Of a DNA stretch of 64,000 nt, positions 39,169 to 49,986 are shown piece after piece. Position 1 is the first letter of the stretch. Every line of letters starts with the position of its first letter. The notes under the pieces were generated by a model. It was not told the origin of the DNA. It did no database searches and worked only from the letters and a program-made list of their open reading frames with translations. Origin of the DNA: an uncultured Kangiellaceae bacterium (lineage in GTDB: Bacteria > Pseudomonadota > Gammaproteobacteria > Enterobacterales > Kangiellaceae); the NCBI GenBank assembly GCA_905479925.1, contig CAJQOL010000007.1, forward strand, positions 1 to 64,000. Reading direction: 5' to 3'. A program made the position numbers and the translations under genes.

Positions 39169-41961
39169 TAGCGGCCGACTATGCAAATAGCCTTGATAGA
39201 TATCACAGCCGTTATTTTTCAAAAATATTTGTTGTGTTTCGGTTTCAACCCCTTCAGCGACAACCGTCAAACCAAACCGGTGGGAAATGTTAATAACGGT
39301 TTGCACAAGTAATGCATCTTGAGGATCTTCCTCAATATCAAATACAAACGATTTATCAATTTTCAACTCGTTAATTGGTAATCGTTTCAGATGACTTAGT
39401 GATGAATAACCAGTACCAAAATCATCAAGTGATAGCCTTACACCAACATGTTTCAAATCTTCAAATTTTTCTATGGTATCGTTCAAATTTTCAATTGCTA
39501 TACCCTCAGTCACTTCAAGCGTTAAAAAGTTCTTATCAAGTTGATTATTTTCAATAATTCTTTTTATTTTCTCTACAAAATCTTCTTTCACAAACTGATG
39601 CGGACTGATATTGACTGAAAGATTTAAATGCTTATTACGGTCTTGATTAATCAATTTAACGTCTGTTATGGCTTTGTCTAAAACAAAATCACCAATATCA
39701 TAGATTAGGCCGGTATCCTCTGCGATAGGGATAAACTCATCGGGGCTTATAAAACCCAGCTCTGGATGAATCCACCTGACTAGTGCTTCAACGGCAATAA
39801 CGGAATCATTGCTATCAAGTTGAGGTTGATAATAAACATCTAATTGGCTCTGTTTGATCGCGGCTCTTAAATCTTTTTCTAAACCCAGCCGCTTTATGAC
39901 CTTTTCATGCATTTCGGATAGATAGAAAGCAACCTGATTTCTTCCGGCATCCTTGGCACTATACATTGCTGTATCTGCTTGCTTGAGAATATCTTCAATA
40001 CTCTCGTCACGGATTGGAAACATTGAGATTCCTATACTGATCGTTACATGAAGTTCCTGATTATCGATATTAAAGGCTTGCACAAATGACTGCTGAATCC
40101 GTGTAGCTATCTTTTTGGCCCTTAAACTAGCAACCGCTTTATCTTCACCGAGATTCTTGATTAACGCCACATACTCATCACCTCCAAACCGCGCAACGGT
40201 ATCTTCATCCCAAACCGCAGACTGTATGCGACGTGCGGATTCAACCAATAATTTATCGCCAACGGTATGACCAAGAGAGTCGTTAATACTCTTAAAACGG
40301 TCAATATCAATAAAAAATAGTGCAGAGAATGACTGATGACGTCGGCTGCTAATGTGGGCCTGCCCTAAGCGGTCTAGCAGTAATTTACGGTTTGGCAGTC
40401 CCGTCAAAGAATCGTAATAAGCTTGGTACTCTATCTCCGCCGCAGCACGCTTACGCGCCGATATGTCTCGCCATACAACGTGCAATAACTGTGAGTTTTC
40501 AAAGGGAATAGCGGTTAATAAAACTTCTACGGGAAAAACTTCACCGTCTTTCTTTTTATGATCCCATTCAAACCGATGACTACCTTTGTTAAACGCCGTC
40601 TCAATCATAAGGTCAGCTTTAGTGCTAGATAGTTGGCCATCTGGCTGTGTTTCTGGAGACAGTTCTGAAGGATGAGTATCGTAAAGTTCCTTTTTACTAT
40701 TGAATCGCAGCATTTCTAAAGCTGCTCTATTACAGTCTACGAATTGATGACCCTCGATAATTAATAATGCATCTGCAGTTTTATCAAATAAAGTCTGATA
40801 ACGTCGATTACTTTGCTCTAAACTAATATCCCGTTGTTCTACTAACTCACGTAAGTCTTCTTGCTTTTTGGTTAAAGAAGCTTCGGTTTCTTTTCTAATC
40901 TTGATTTCCGAACTTAAAACATCATAGTTATCTCTAAGGGACAGCTCTAATCGACGGCTATAGAAGGTATAGAAAAGTAACAAAAGAGCGCTTACACCAA
41001 CTCCAATAGCACTTACCTGTTGAATGAGCTCTTTTTGATGTAATACATGTGAAGAACGATCGACAAGATAGAATAAGGTTGCGATTTCCTGCTCCTGGAA
41101 ATTACTAATGGAAATATTAGATAGAAGGTAATCTCTGCCTTCAGTGGAATAAGTTTGGCTTTCTTTGAAGTTTGGTCGGTCGATGATTCTTTCTAATTCT
41201 TCCGAGTAGTCTGAAAATGTTGTATCAATAACATAGACATTGGAAACCCGCTGCAACTTTTTAGCATGTTTCTTAAAGTAGTCTGTTTGTTGCAAATTGT
41301 TTTCGGCAATAAAACTCTTATAAATTGCCAAAATTAAGGGATAGTCATTATTTGTAGACAGCCTGTCAATAATTTGGTCTATTTCTTTGCCTAACTCTAA
41401 GTAGCCAACAATTTCACCATTTACCCTCCATGGGATAACAACTCTCAATACAAATTGACCTAGCGCTCCAAACTCTAACCCTGCGGCTTGCTCACCGGTT
41501 TGAATTGCTTGTGCTAGCGTAGCCCTGTTTATTTTATCGCCATAACGATTAGGGGAATGCACCCTAAGAAAGTTAACACCCGATAGGTCATGATAATAGA
41601 AATGAGTGACATTATGCTGATAACGCATTTCGGTAAAAATGGGATAGCTTAGCTCTTGCAGTTTATTTAGATCACGGTCTTGCCATTGCTTTTGTAGGTT
41701 TTGATTCTTGTCGATAAAATTGAGGAAACCCGAAAGTGCGCTTATATTCGAGGTAATTTCTTGATTGAAATTGTTATTCAGTTGATTTTCAATTCGTTCT
41801 TCTAGTTCTTCACGCTCTATCGCGCGGTAAAAATTTAAACTCCAAAGACTGACTACAAGCAAAGCAATCATTCCGCCTACAAACGGAGCGAGTAATCTAA
41901 AACGTATATTTTGCAGAACTTGAGATACCATAATAGTGTATGCGTTATATTTATCAGACAC
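39130..41961 (-). CDS. Membrane PAS-GGDEF-EAL c-di-GMP signalling protein
   Basis: N-terminal TM/periplasmic sensor; PAS region [47 protein letters not shown]. Confidence 0.95.
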   Translation of the reverse strand: MSDKYNAYTIMVSQVLQNIRFRLLAPFVGGMIALLVVSLWSLNFYRAIEREELEERIENQLNNNFNQEITSNISALSGFLNFIDKNQNLQKQWQDRDLNKLQELSYPIFTEMRYQHNVTHFYYHDLSGVNFLRVHSPNRYGDKINRATLAQAIQTGEQAAGLEFGALGQFVLRVVIPWRVNGEIVGYLELGKEIDQIIDRLSTNNDYPLILAIYKSFIAENNLQQTDYFKKHAKKLQRVSNVYVIDTTFSDYSEELERIIDRPNFKESQTYSTEGRDYLLSNISISNFQEQEIATLFYLVDRSSHVLHQKELIQQVSAIGVGVSALLLLFYTFYSRRLELSLRDNYDVLSSEIKIRKETEASLTKKQEDLRELVEQRDISLEQSNRRYQTLFDKTADALLIIEGHQFVDCNRAALEMLRFNSKKELYDTHPSELSPETQPDGQLSSTKADLMIETAFNKGSHRFEWDHKKKDGEVFPVEVLLTAIPFENSQLLHVVWRDISARKRAAAEIEYQAYYDSLTGLPNRKLLLDRLGQAHISSRRHQSFSALFFIDIDRFKSINDSLGHTVGDKLLVESARRIQSAVWDEDTVARFGGDEYVALIKNLGEDKAVASLRAKKIATRIQQSFVQAFNIDNQELHVTISIGISMFPIRDESIEDILKQADTAMYSAKDAGRNQVAFYLSEMHEKVIKRLGLEKDLRAAIKQSQLDVYYQPQLDSNDSVIAVEALVRWIHPELGFISPDEFIPIAEDTGLIYDIGDFVLDKAITDVKLINQDRNKHLNLSVNISPHQFVKEDFVEKIKRIIENNQLDKNFLTLEVTEGIAIENLNDTIEKFEDLKHVGVRLSLDDFGTGYSSLSHLKRLPINELKIDKSFVFDIEEDPQDALLVQTVINISHRFGLTVVAEGVETETQQIFLKNNGCDIYQGYLHSRPLPFEQLKDYLLSN

Positions 41962-42095
41962 TTATAGTGACAACTACTTATGATAAATAGGATTTGATTT
42001 AAACGGTATAAGTATAGTCTAGGATAAAAAGAAAGGTGTAAAATTGGTTGCTTGGTTAACAGCTTACATGTTCACTATCAATCACATGCATTCAC

Positions 42096-43913
42096 TCAAT
42101 TTAATGAGTCGCCCACTAAACGCATTCTCGAAACAGCAATTAATAGACTAATTATCAAAAGCCAGACAGTGAAACTGCCACCACCTGAGGATTCTTCTTC
42201 GGTTGAAAACGCAATAGAAACCGTTTTTATCTCAATATCAGAAAACCCGTCATCATCAATAACCGTCAACGAGGCCTGATAAGTTCCCGAAAATTCGTAG
42301 CGGTGATTAGGCCTTTGGTCAGTGGAGGTTTGTTTATCACCAAAATCCCAAAGATAAGAGACAACCGCACCGTCAGGATCAACCGATGTACTTTGAAAAC
42401 TAGCAGTAGCGGTGCTATTGGTAGACGCATTAAAACGAGCCTTAGGGGTAAAAGACCCACTGATCGCCGTTAAAGCAGAAAAGCCATCGATAGCGCCGTA
42501 GCCAATTTGGCTATTTGGTCGGTCAAAGTCGTCCGCTGTATCACGTAATAAGTCTCGAACCTGAACCGCCGTTAAGTTGGGGTTTGCTTGCATCAATTGA
42601 GCAGCAACACCCGCGACTAAAGGGCACGCAAACGAGGTTCCAGCCACAGCAAGGTATTCATTGTCACTTTCTGCACCCGCTACCCAAATATTCGATCCAG
42701 GAGCCATAACATCAGGTTTTATACGCCCATCAGCGGTAGGCCCCACACCACTGAAAGAAGCACGTTCACCATTGACCTGTAATGCCCCAACGGTAAGTAC
42801 GGAAATACCATCAGATGGTGCCCCAATAGTTGTAGTGCCATCGCCTGCATTACCCGCTGAATTTACCACCAGCATACCGAAATCGGCGGCTTGCTCAGCA
42901 CAAACGGTAATTAACGCTGTCTCGCCATCCATATCTGAAGGCGCGTAGCTATTCCCCTCATCAAACTCAGTATAATTTAATGAACTCGCGATAATCTGAA
43001 CACCTCGCTGCTCAGCCCATTCCATGGCTGCACACCAATTATCTTCATCAAGATGATTATTTTGCTCGGTATTTTCAGTTTTGGCTAAATAGAAAGTAGC
43101 CCCAAATGCCGGGCCAATAAGGTTGCCTGGACTATAACCAGCGATGGAACTCAGTGTATGTATACCATGCTCACCGATACCCATATCTAATCCGTCACTT
43201 ACATCGCTATCGTTATTGACAAAGTCCCATGTTTCCGCAATATTTAACGAACTTAAACTCTCATGACCTAATCGACTAAAACCAGCATCAAAAACCGCAA
43301 CTCTAATGCCCTCGCCATTAAAGCCCAAATCATGCAGCGCAGGAATATTTAGCTGATCAACCTGTTGCGATGAAGCGCCATAATCAAGCAGTGTTTCTAT
43401 AGTTTTAGGGGTAACAGACGAATAACGCGACACTTCAAGACTAGGCGTTTTTGGATGGTTTAGTTTTCCTGTTAACCGATTTACTACCGCTATACGATCA
43501 ACAAAATCTAAGTCAGCTAACTCGCTAACATATACGGGATCAATGTCTATCGAAACTGCATTGAGGCTTTTCAAGACATGTCTTATGTTTTTTGCCTTAA
43601 CGCGCAGTTGCTCTATGTAGTTTGAATCGACAGGCAAATCTTTTGAATCAACAACCCTTTCTGGGCCACGATTAATAAACCGACGGTGTTTAGCAGAATC
43701 CGATAGCCTCTGCTCAGCTGCTAGTAACTCAGATTGAGGGATATCTTTATTATCTTTGAAATAGACAATCAGCCGCAACGACTGCGAACTGTTCGGCTTT
43801 TTTAGTTGCTGCTTAACTTGAGCTGATAACTTAGTAGAATCAGCGAAGGCACCCACTTGATGTGCTGTAATACCGAACAAAACGACTAAAACCCATACAA
43901 CGAGGTTATTCAC
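42096..43913 (-). CDS. S8 subtilisin-like serine protease with PKD domain and GlyGly-CTERM-like tail
   Basis: VAVFDAGF, GEHGIHTL, GTSFACPLVAGVAAQ; PKD VSYLWDFGDKQTSTDQRPNHRYEFSGTY; tail SSGGGSFTVWLLIISLLIAVSRM. Confidence 0.93.
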   Translation of the reverse strand: MNNLVVWVLVVLFGITAHQVGAFADSTKLSAQVKQQLKKPNSSQSLRLIVYFKDNKDIPQSELLAAEQRLSDSAKHRRFINRGPERVVDSKDLPVDSNYIEQLRVKAKNIRHVLKSLNAVSIDIDPVYVSELADLDFVDRIAVVNRLTGKLNHPKTPSLEVSRYSSVTPKTIETLLDYGASSQQVDQLNIPALHDLGFNGEGIRVAVFDAGFSRLGHESLSSLNIAETWDFVNNDSDVSDGLDMGIGEHGIHTLSSIAGYSPGNLIGPAFGATFYLAKTENTEQNNHLDEDNWCAAMEWAEQRGVQIIASSLNYTEFDEGNSYAPSDMDGETALITVCAEQAADFGMLVVNSAGNAGDGTTTIGAPSDGISVLTVGALQVNGERASFSGVGPTADGRIKPDVMAPGSNIWVAGAESDNEYLAVAGTSFACPLVAGVAAQLMQANPNLTAVQVRDLLRDTADDFDRPNSQIGYGAIDGFSALTAISGSFTPKARFNASTNSTATASFQSTSVDPDGAVVSYLWDFGDKQTSTDQRPNHRYEFSGTYQASLTVIDDDGFSDIEIKTVSIAFSTEEESSGGGSFTVWLLIISLLIAVSRMRLVGDSLN

Positions 43914-44047
43914 TGCGTCTCCTTATCAAACCGCTCTCCTTTTCAGACAAACTACTCTCCTTTTCAAACTGCTTTCCGTCTAATAACAAAACGCTTTGTT
44001 TCAAACACCAAAATTTGGCCGGCCAAACATACTGACCGGCAGCTAAA

Positions 44048-47000
44048 CTAAGGCTGTTCAAGCATGACTTTCTGTGCTGCAGATAATAACCCTAAGCCAG
44101 ACTTTTGGTATTGTTCTCTAAAAGCAGCGATATCCTTTGCTAACAATTGGTTAATCTTATCAACTTTCTGAGTCAGTTCCGACTTAGCCTTATTGACAAA
44201 AACTTGAGAACTTGGAGAAGGTTTTCCATAGCGACTTCCAACATAAGCCCAAGCATTATAGATATGAGAAATAGTTTGATAACTTCCGTCTGTAATACCT
44301 TTAGTTTGGGGCAAAGTACGCAGTTGTTTATCTAGATCGTTAATTTTCTCGGTTAATGTATCAGCTTCAGAGACTAACATTGAAGCCGGGTTTTTCTCTA
44401 AATCAACCGAGGGGTCCTGCTTTTTCTTGTTCTCTAACGAACGATTCGCCATTGTCTTGATCAAATTGATATCTTTCTTGCTTAAGGACAACGCTTCAAC
44501 CGCATTTGCCAAGGTCGATAGCATATCAACAATTTGATGTTGAATCTGATAATTTTCAACTAGATCTTGGTCACTCACTTTGAAACGTGGATCTTTTAAA
44601 ACTTTAGCATTAGTAGTGAACACATTGTCATTCATTGATACTTTAATCGAATATGTGCCCGGAGGTACTTCCGGACCGCCAGGTAAAATATCCTTATTCT
44701 TGCTCGGCTCATTTCCGGGCATACGGCGTGAACCGTCGGATTCCATTGGCCATACAATTCGATTGACACCTTGCTTTAACTGACTAACAAAAGTCCTAAC
44801 GACCTGACCATTGCTATCGGTAACGGTAATGCGAGCTTGATCAGACAGAGGCTTATCTGGCTTTTCTTGTTTTGACTTTGTCTTTTTAGCGGCTTTCTCT
44901 TTTAGCGTTTTCGCAGCCTTAGCGTCTATTCTCCGCTTTTCAGCAGCACTATCTGGGTGAGATAAGTGTTCCCCCGATGCCATAACCGTCAGTACCACCC
45001 CATAAGATTCATTTTCTCCCTCATAGGCTGCATCCCCCCAAAAACGACTTGAAGGCGCTCGACTAGAAATGTATTGCTGTCCATCGGTCACACTAAGCAA
45101 AGAAAGGGACTTTTCAAAGGATTTTTTTGTCATTCCGCGCAATGCACTGTAATCATCAATCACAATAATTGAACGTCCATGGGTACCAAGAATCAAATCG
45201 TTTTCTCTCGCTTGAATAGCCATATCCATGACAGATACGCTTGGGACACCTTGGTCAAACTTGAACCAGGAGTCGCCGCCATTGGTAGACACATATAAGC
45301 CTAACTCGGTGCCCAAAAACAGCAAATTTTGATCAACATGATCTTGAACCACCGATAGTGAATATCCTTTGATGGTTTTGCTAGTTAAGTTTTCAAATGA
45401 ACGGCCATACTTTTTCGCCTTTAAGATATATGGCTTCATGTCGCCACGTCGATGATTATCAAACACTACATAGGCTTCGTCTGCGTTGAACTTAGAAGGC
45501 TCGATATGAGGAATAAACGCATTCTTTGGCGCTTTTCTCGCATTTTTCTCAACACTAGACCAAGTTTTTCCACCGTCTTTGGTCACATGTAATCGACCGT
45601 CATCGGTACCTACCCAAATAACCCCTTGTTTAATGGGACTTGGCGCAATGGTAATAATAGCCGTGTGATTTTCGGCGGCGGTCACATCCGGAGTGAGTCC
45701 ACCAGAGTCTTTATATCGTTGCCACTTTGGATTGTTGGTCGAAAGATCCTTAGAAATCACCTCCCAAGTTTCCCCCCTATCCGATGACTTATGGACAAAC
45801 TGGCTACCATAATAAATCACATCATTATTAAACGGATCTTGGGCTAAGCCTGCATTCCAGTTATAACGTAGCTCAGTTTCTTCATCGGGTGCCGGTGGGC
45901 GAATAACCATTTGCTCACCAGTATTTAAATCCCACCGTGATAAATAACCACCCTGTGATTGGCTATAACCTTTAGTCACATCATCCGGGAACGGCATAGC
46001 ATCAAAACCGTCACCAAACCCTATTTCCTGCCAATGCAAGTTTCTAATTCCCGCGGTATGCCATACTTCCGCCGGTCCTCGCCAAGTGCCGTTGTCCTGT
46101 AATCCACCGTAAATATTATAAGGGTGCGCGTTATCAACTCTTATATGGTAAAACTGCGAAAGCGGCAGGTTTTGCACAAAGCGCCAGCTGTCTCCTTTGT
46201 CTTGGGTGATAGCAATACCGCCGTCATTACCCAATACTATATGAGAGGAATTATCAGGGTTGATCCATAAAGAATGGTTATCAATGTGAATGGTATTACC
46301 GGTTGCACAACAATTAACTTTTGCCAGGGTAGAAAAACGTTTACCGCCATCAATGGAGCGACGAATGCGAGTTGCAATATTGTAGATAACATTTGGATTA
46401 TTTGGATCAACTTCGATTTCCGAATAATAAAAAGGTCGGTCTGATACATTAAACTCACTGTTCACCGTACGCCAATTGTCACCGCCATCATCCGAGCGAA
46501 GTAAAGCACTTTTTTCGGCTTCAACTAGTGCATAAACCGTACTCGGTGAGCTCTCAGCAATATCTAGGGTAATACGCCCCAGCTCTCCCTTTGGAAGACC
46601 GTCTGCAGCTGTTTTACGCAACCAGTTTGCTCCACCATCAACCGAAACATATAAACCTGAGCCAGCACCGCCAGATTCGAATCGATCTGGCCAGCGCCGA
46701 AATTGCCACATTGAGGCATACAATTTATTCGGATTAACCGGGTCCATTTTAACGTCACTGGCGCCGGTTTTTTGATCAACATATAAAATATTGTTCCAAG
46801 TTTTACCGCCGTCGGTGGTTTTAAAAATCCCTCGCTCTTTATTTTCACTCCATAGGGTACCTAAGGCAGCAGCATAAGCAATATCTGGATTGGTGGGATG
46901 CAATGCAATTCTATTAATTCTTTCGGTCTTTTTAAGCCCCATGTTAGTCCAGGTTTTTCCTGCATCAATTGACTTATAAATTCCGCCGCCAATGGAAGTT

Positions 47001-47368
47001 GAGTTCCTTACATTGCCCTCACCGGTCCCAACCCATAAAATATCAGGGTTTGCTTGGTTAATAGCGATAACTCCGATAGATGAGTAGTCTTCCTTGTCAA
47101 AAATAGGCTGCCAATTAAGTCCCGCGTTAACGGATTTCCAAACGCCTCCTGACGCGGCAGCCGCATATATAATATTGGGATTATTTATAACAACTTCCAC
47201 ATCAGAAATACGTCCACTCGTTGCCGCGGGACCTATATTTCTAGCTTCCAAGCCCGCCAGCAATCTCGTATCGAGATTTGCAGCCTGACTTGGGGAAAAA
47301 GGAGATAGAAGGAAAGTTATAAAGCCGATGGTGACAGATGCCTTCAATAGCGCAATTCTTTTGATCAT
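44048..47368 (-). CDS. VPS10/sortilin-like BNR-repeat secreted protein
   Basis: Signal peptide; NIGPAATSGRISDVEV; repeated GGVWKS, SIDAGKTWTNMG, TTDGGKTWNN, SSDRGETWE. Confidence 0.88.
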   Translation of the reverse strand: MIKRIALLKASVTIGFITFLLSPFSPSQAANLDTRLLAGLEARNIGPAATSGRISDVEVVINNPNIIYAAAASGGVWKSVNAGLNWQPIFDKEDYSSIGVIAINQANPDILWVGTGEGNVRNSTSIGGGIYKSIDAGKTWTNMGLKKTERINRIALHPTNPDIAYAAALGTLWSENKERGIFKTTDGGKTWNNILYVDQKTGASDVKMDPVNPNKLYASMWQFRRWPDRFESGGAGSGLYVSVDGGANWLRKTAADGLPKGELGRITLDIAESSPSTVYALVEAEKSALLRSDDGGDNWRTVNSEFNVSDRPFYYSEIEVDPNNPNVIYNIATRIRRSIDGGKRFSTLAKVNCCATGNTIHIDNHSLWINPDNSSHIVLGNDGGIAITQDKGDSWRFVQNLPLSQFYHIRVDNAHPYNIYGGLQDNGTWRGPAEVWHTAGIRNLHWQEIGFGDGFDAMPFPDDVTKGYSQSQGGYLSRWDLNTGEQMVIRPPAPDEETELRYNWNAGLAQDPFNNDVIYYGSQFVHKSSDRGETWEVISKDLSTNNPKWQRYKDSGGLTPDVTAAENHTAIITIAPSPIKQGVIWVGTDDGRLHVTKDGGKTWSSVEKNARKAPKNAFIPHIEPSKFNADEAYVVFDNHRRGDMKPYILKAKKYGRSFENLTSKTIKGYSLSVVQDHVDQNLLFLGTELGLYVSTNGGDSWFKFDQGVPSVSVMDMAIQARENDLILGTHGRSIIVIDDYSALRGMTKKSFEKSLSLLSVTDGQQYISSRAPSSRFWGDAAYEGENESYGVVLTVMASGEHLSHPDSAAEKRRIDAKAAKTLKEKAAKKTKSKQEKPDKPLSDQARITVTDSNGQVVRTFVSQLKQGVNRIVWPMESDGSRRMPGNEPSKNKDILPGGPEVPPGTYSIKVSMNDNVFTTNAKVLKDPRFKVSDQDLVENYQIQHQIVDMLSTLANAVEALSLSKKDINLIKTMANRSLENKKKQDPSVDLEKNPASMLVSEADTLTEKINDLDKQLRTLPQTKGITDGSYQTISHIYNAWAYVGSRYGKPSPSSQVFVNKAKSELTQKVDKINQLLAKDIAAFREQYQKSGLGLLSAAQKVMLEQP

Positions 47369-47528
47369 ATTGAAATTCCAGTGAGTGATTTTTTAGTTAT
47401 ACTTCTCCATCACCATTAATACGCTAGCACCCACAAATTATCAATCTTTTTGTCTATCATCTTGAAATACGAAGGTTTCAGTTGTTAAAAAAGAAGGGGA
47501 ATTTTACGGATTCTTCAACCGGAACAAT

Positions 47529-49986
47529 TTAGATTGCTGGTAGCACTAGATCAATGTTTTCAAAATCTTTTCGAGGCATAGGTCGACCAAATAAATAGCC
47601 TTGAACATTATCGCATCCGATACTTTTTAGCATTGCAAATTGTTCCGGAGTTTCAACGCCTTCGGCGATAACCTTCATTTGCAATCCGTGAGACATACCA
47701 ACCATGGCTTTAATCAGTTCACTACCGTTATTAGTTAAGGTCATATCATTAACAAAACTTCGATCGATTTTCAGAATATTGAAGGGATACTTTCTTAGAT
47801 AGTTTAGCGAGGAGTAACCAGTCCCAAAATCATCCATAGCAATACAAATTCCTAATGAATGTAATTCCTTTAGTGTATTGTAAACATGCTGACTGCCGCC
47901 AAGTAGTACACCTTCAGTAATCTCTAATTCTAATCGCTCTGGTTTAATCCCTGCATCATCTAACTTAGATTGTATAAAATTAACTAGATTTGCATCTCTA
48001 AACTGTCTTGGAGAAAGATTAACCGCAATACGAAAATCATCAAGGTTAACCGTATAACTTTTCGCTAGTATTAGCGCCTCAGATAAAACGAATTCGCCAA
48101 GCGCCACTATAGTGCCGGTTTGTTCTGCGACGGGAATAAACTCACTCGGAGAAACACTTCCCAATTTAGGTGATGTCCAACGTAATAATGCTTCCGCGCC
48201 TATTAACTTGCCACTAGCCACTTCAAACTGTGGTTGATAATAAACTTCAAATTCACCTCGGTCGAGAGCGCCATAAAGCTGCTCTTCAATCGCCAAACGC
48301 CTTGAAATTTCTTGGTTCATACTATCGGTATAAAAAGAGAAACAGTTTCTGCCAGCAGCTTTGGCATGATACATCGCAGAATCAGCATTACGTAATAAGT
48401 CTGAGGTATTATCACCGTCACCTGGAAAAACTGAAATACCAATGCTCGCTGACACCATCAATTCTCGCTCGTCGATCGTAAAAGGTTTCTCGAAACAATT
48501 TAGAATGCTATCCGCAACTCCATTAATATCCTTTGGGCTGGTAAGATTACTTAGCAGGATAATGAACTCATCACCGCCAAGACGGGAGACAGTATCGACT
48601 TCTCGAACGCAGTCTTTTAAGCGCAATGCTGTATCAATTAATAGCTTATCGCCAGTTTCATGACCAAGCGAATCATTAATCAATTTAAAATCATCAAGGT
48701 CCAAGAATACGACACCAACAAAAAAACTGAGCCGTCTCGCTTCATGCAAAAGTTGCGTTAGTCGATCATGCAGCAAGGCTCGATTGGGCAGATCAGTAAG
48801 ACTATCAAAATAAGCCTGATGAGTAATTTTGTCTTCTGCATTGCGTCGACTGGTAATATCTCTAATAACCGCAATGATTGAATTGCCTTCATTGAGTACG
48901 CTCATACGAGCTTCGAAATAACGAGTGCCTTCTTGCACCGCCAATTCATATTCGAAAGTAGTAATTTTCTCGCTTTCTGATAAGCCCTCGACGGCGTTTG
49001 AAAATAGCAAAGCTATTTCGGGGGGGTAACACATCCAACATACTTTTATTAAGAAATTCCGTTGGTTGTTTATACAATGCATCTTTGTTGCCTGTACGAA
49101 AATCCATGATAGTAAAATTTTCATCCATAAGAAAAAACAAATCGGGAATCGAATTAAATACACTATCCAAAACACGCTTATTCCACAGGGCTCTACTTTG
49201 CGCTTCCTGTTGCAGATTAAGGCTAATCACTAGCTCATCAGCCATTTGATTAAATGCGCTACCAATGCGCGCGAACTCTCCCCTTCCTGAAATATTGGTT
49301 CTAGCGGTTTGCTGATTAATAGCGAAATTTTCTGTTATATCTAACAGATGATCAGAAGGTTTTCTAACATAACGATAAATAAAAAATATAACGCAAAGTA
49401 ACGTCAGACCAAAAACAAAAGCAATAATTAAGCTTTGTCGTATCACTCTATCTAACAAAATTGAGAAGTCATTCTCGAGCGAATAATTGAGAAATAAGCT
49501 ACCGGTTCGAAGCGAACGAATCTCACCATCGTTACGGACTAATTTGAGTGGCGCATAGAGATTAAGAGCCTTATTATTAGAATCATAATTGATTAGAATT
49601 TTTTTTGATTCTATCGCTCGTCTATTCTCGCCAGAGTCAAAATAATCAATAACGTTTTTTGCCCACATGTTAACGGTACTTTGTCGAGTCGAATAAATAA
49701 TTTGTCCGCGGTCATTTATCGCGGTCAGAATGATGTAGTTTTGGTTGACGCCACGTGCAAGTAAAGAATTTTTTGCAGCCTGTTGCCCCTGATAAGTTAA
49801 ATTATTTTCCATTTCTCTTATTAACGCTGCAATATCTTGTTGAATAAATCGTTTATTCTTAGCAATCATATCCGACGCTTGATCTTGATAATTGAGCAAA
49901 AACGAAAAAATTGATAATAATAGATAGATACTGATAGACATCACAGGGAGCGATTTTTTTAGCGATATAGAATGAACAGGTTTCAT
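47529..49986 (-). CDS. Membrane HAMP-PAS-GGDEF-EAL protein, split at a C7 tract (ORFs 48946-49986 and 47529-49175)
   Basis: First ORF has TMs, HAMP-like region and PAS to DVLPP; second frame continues [31 protein letters not shown]...GGDEFIIL...EALLRW. Frame change is at the 49020-49026 homopolymer. Confidence 0.8.
49020..49026. repeat. G7/C7 homopolymer at the frame break of the GGDEF-EAL gene
   Basis: ttcGGGGGGGtaac on the plus strand. Confidence 0.95.
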
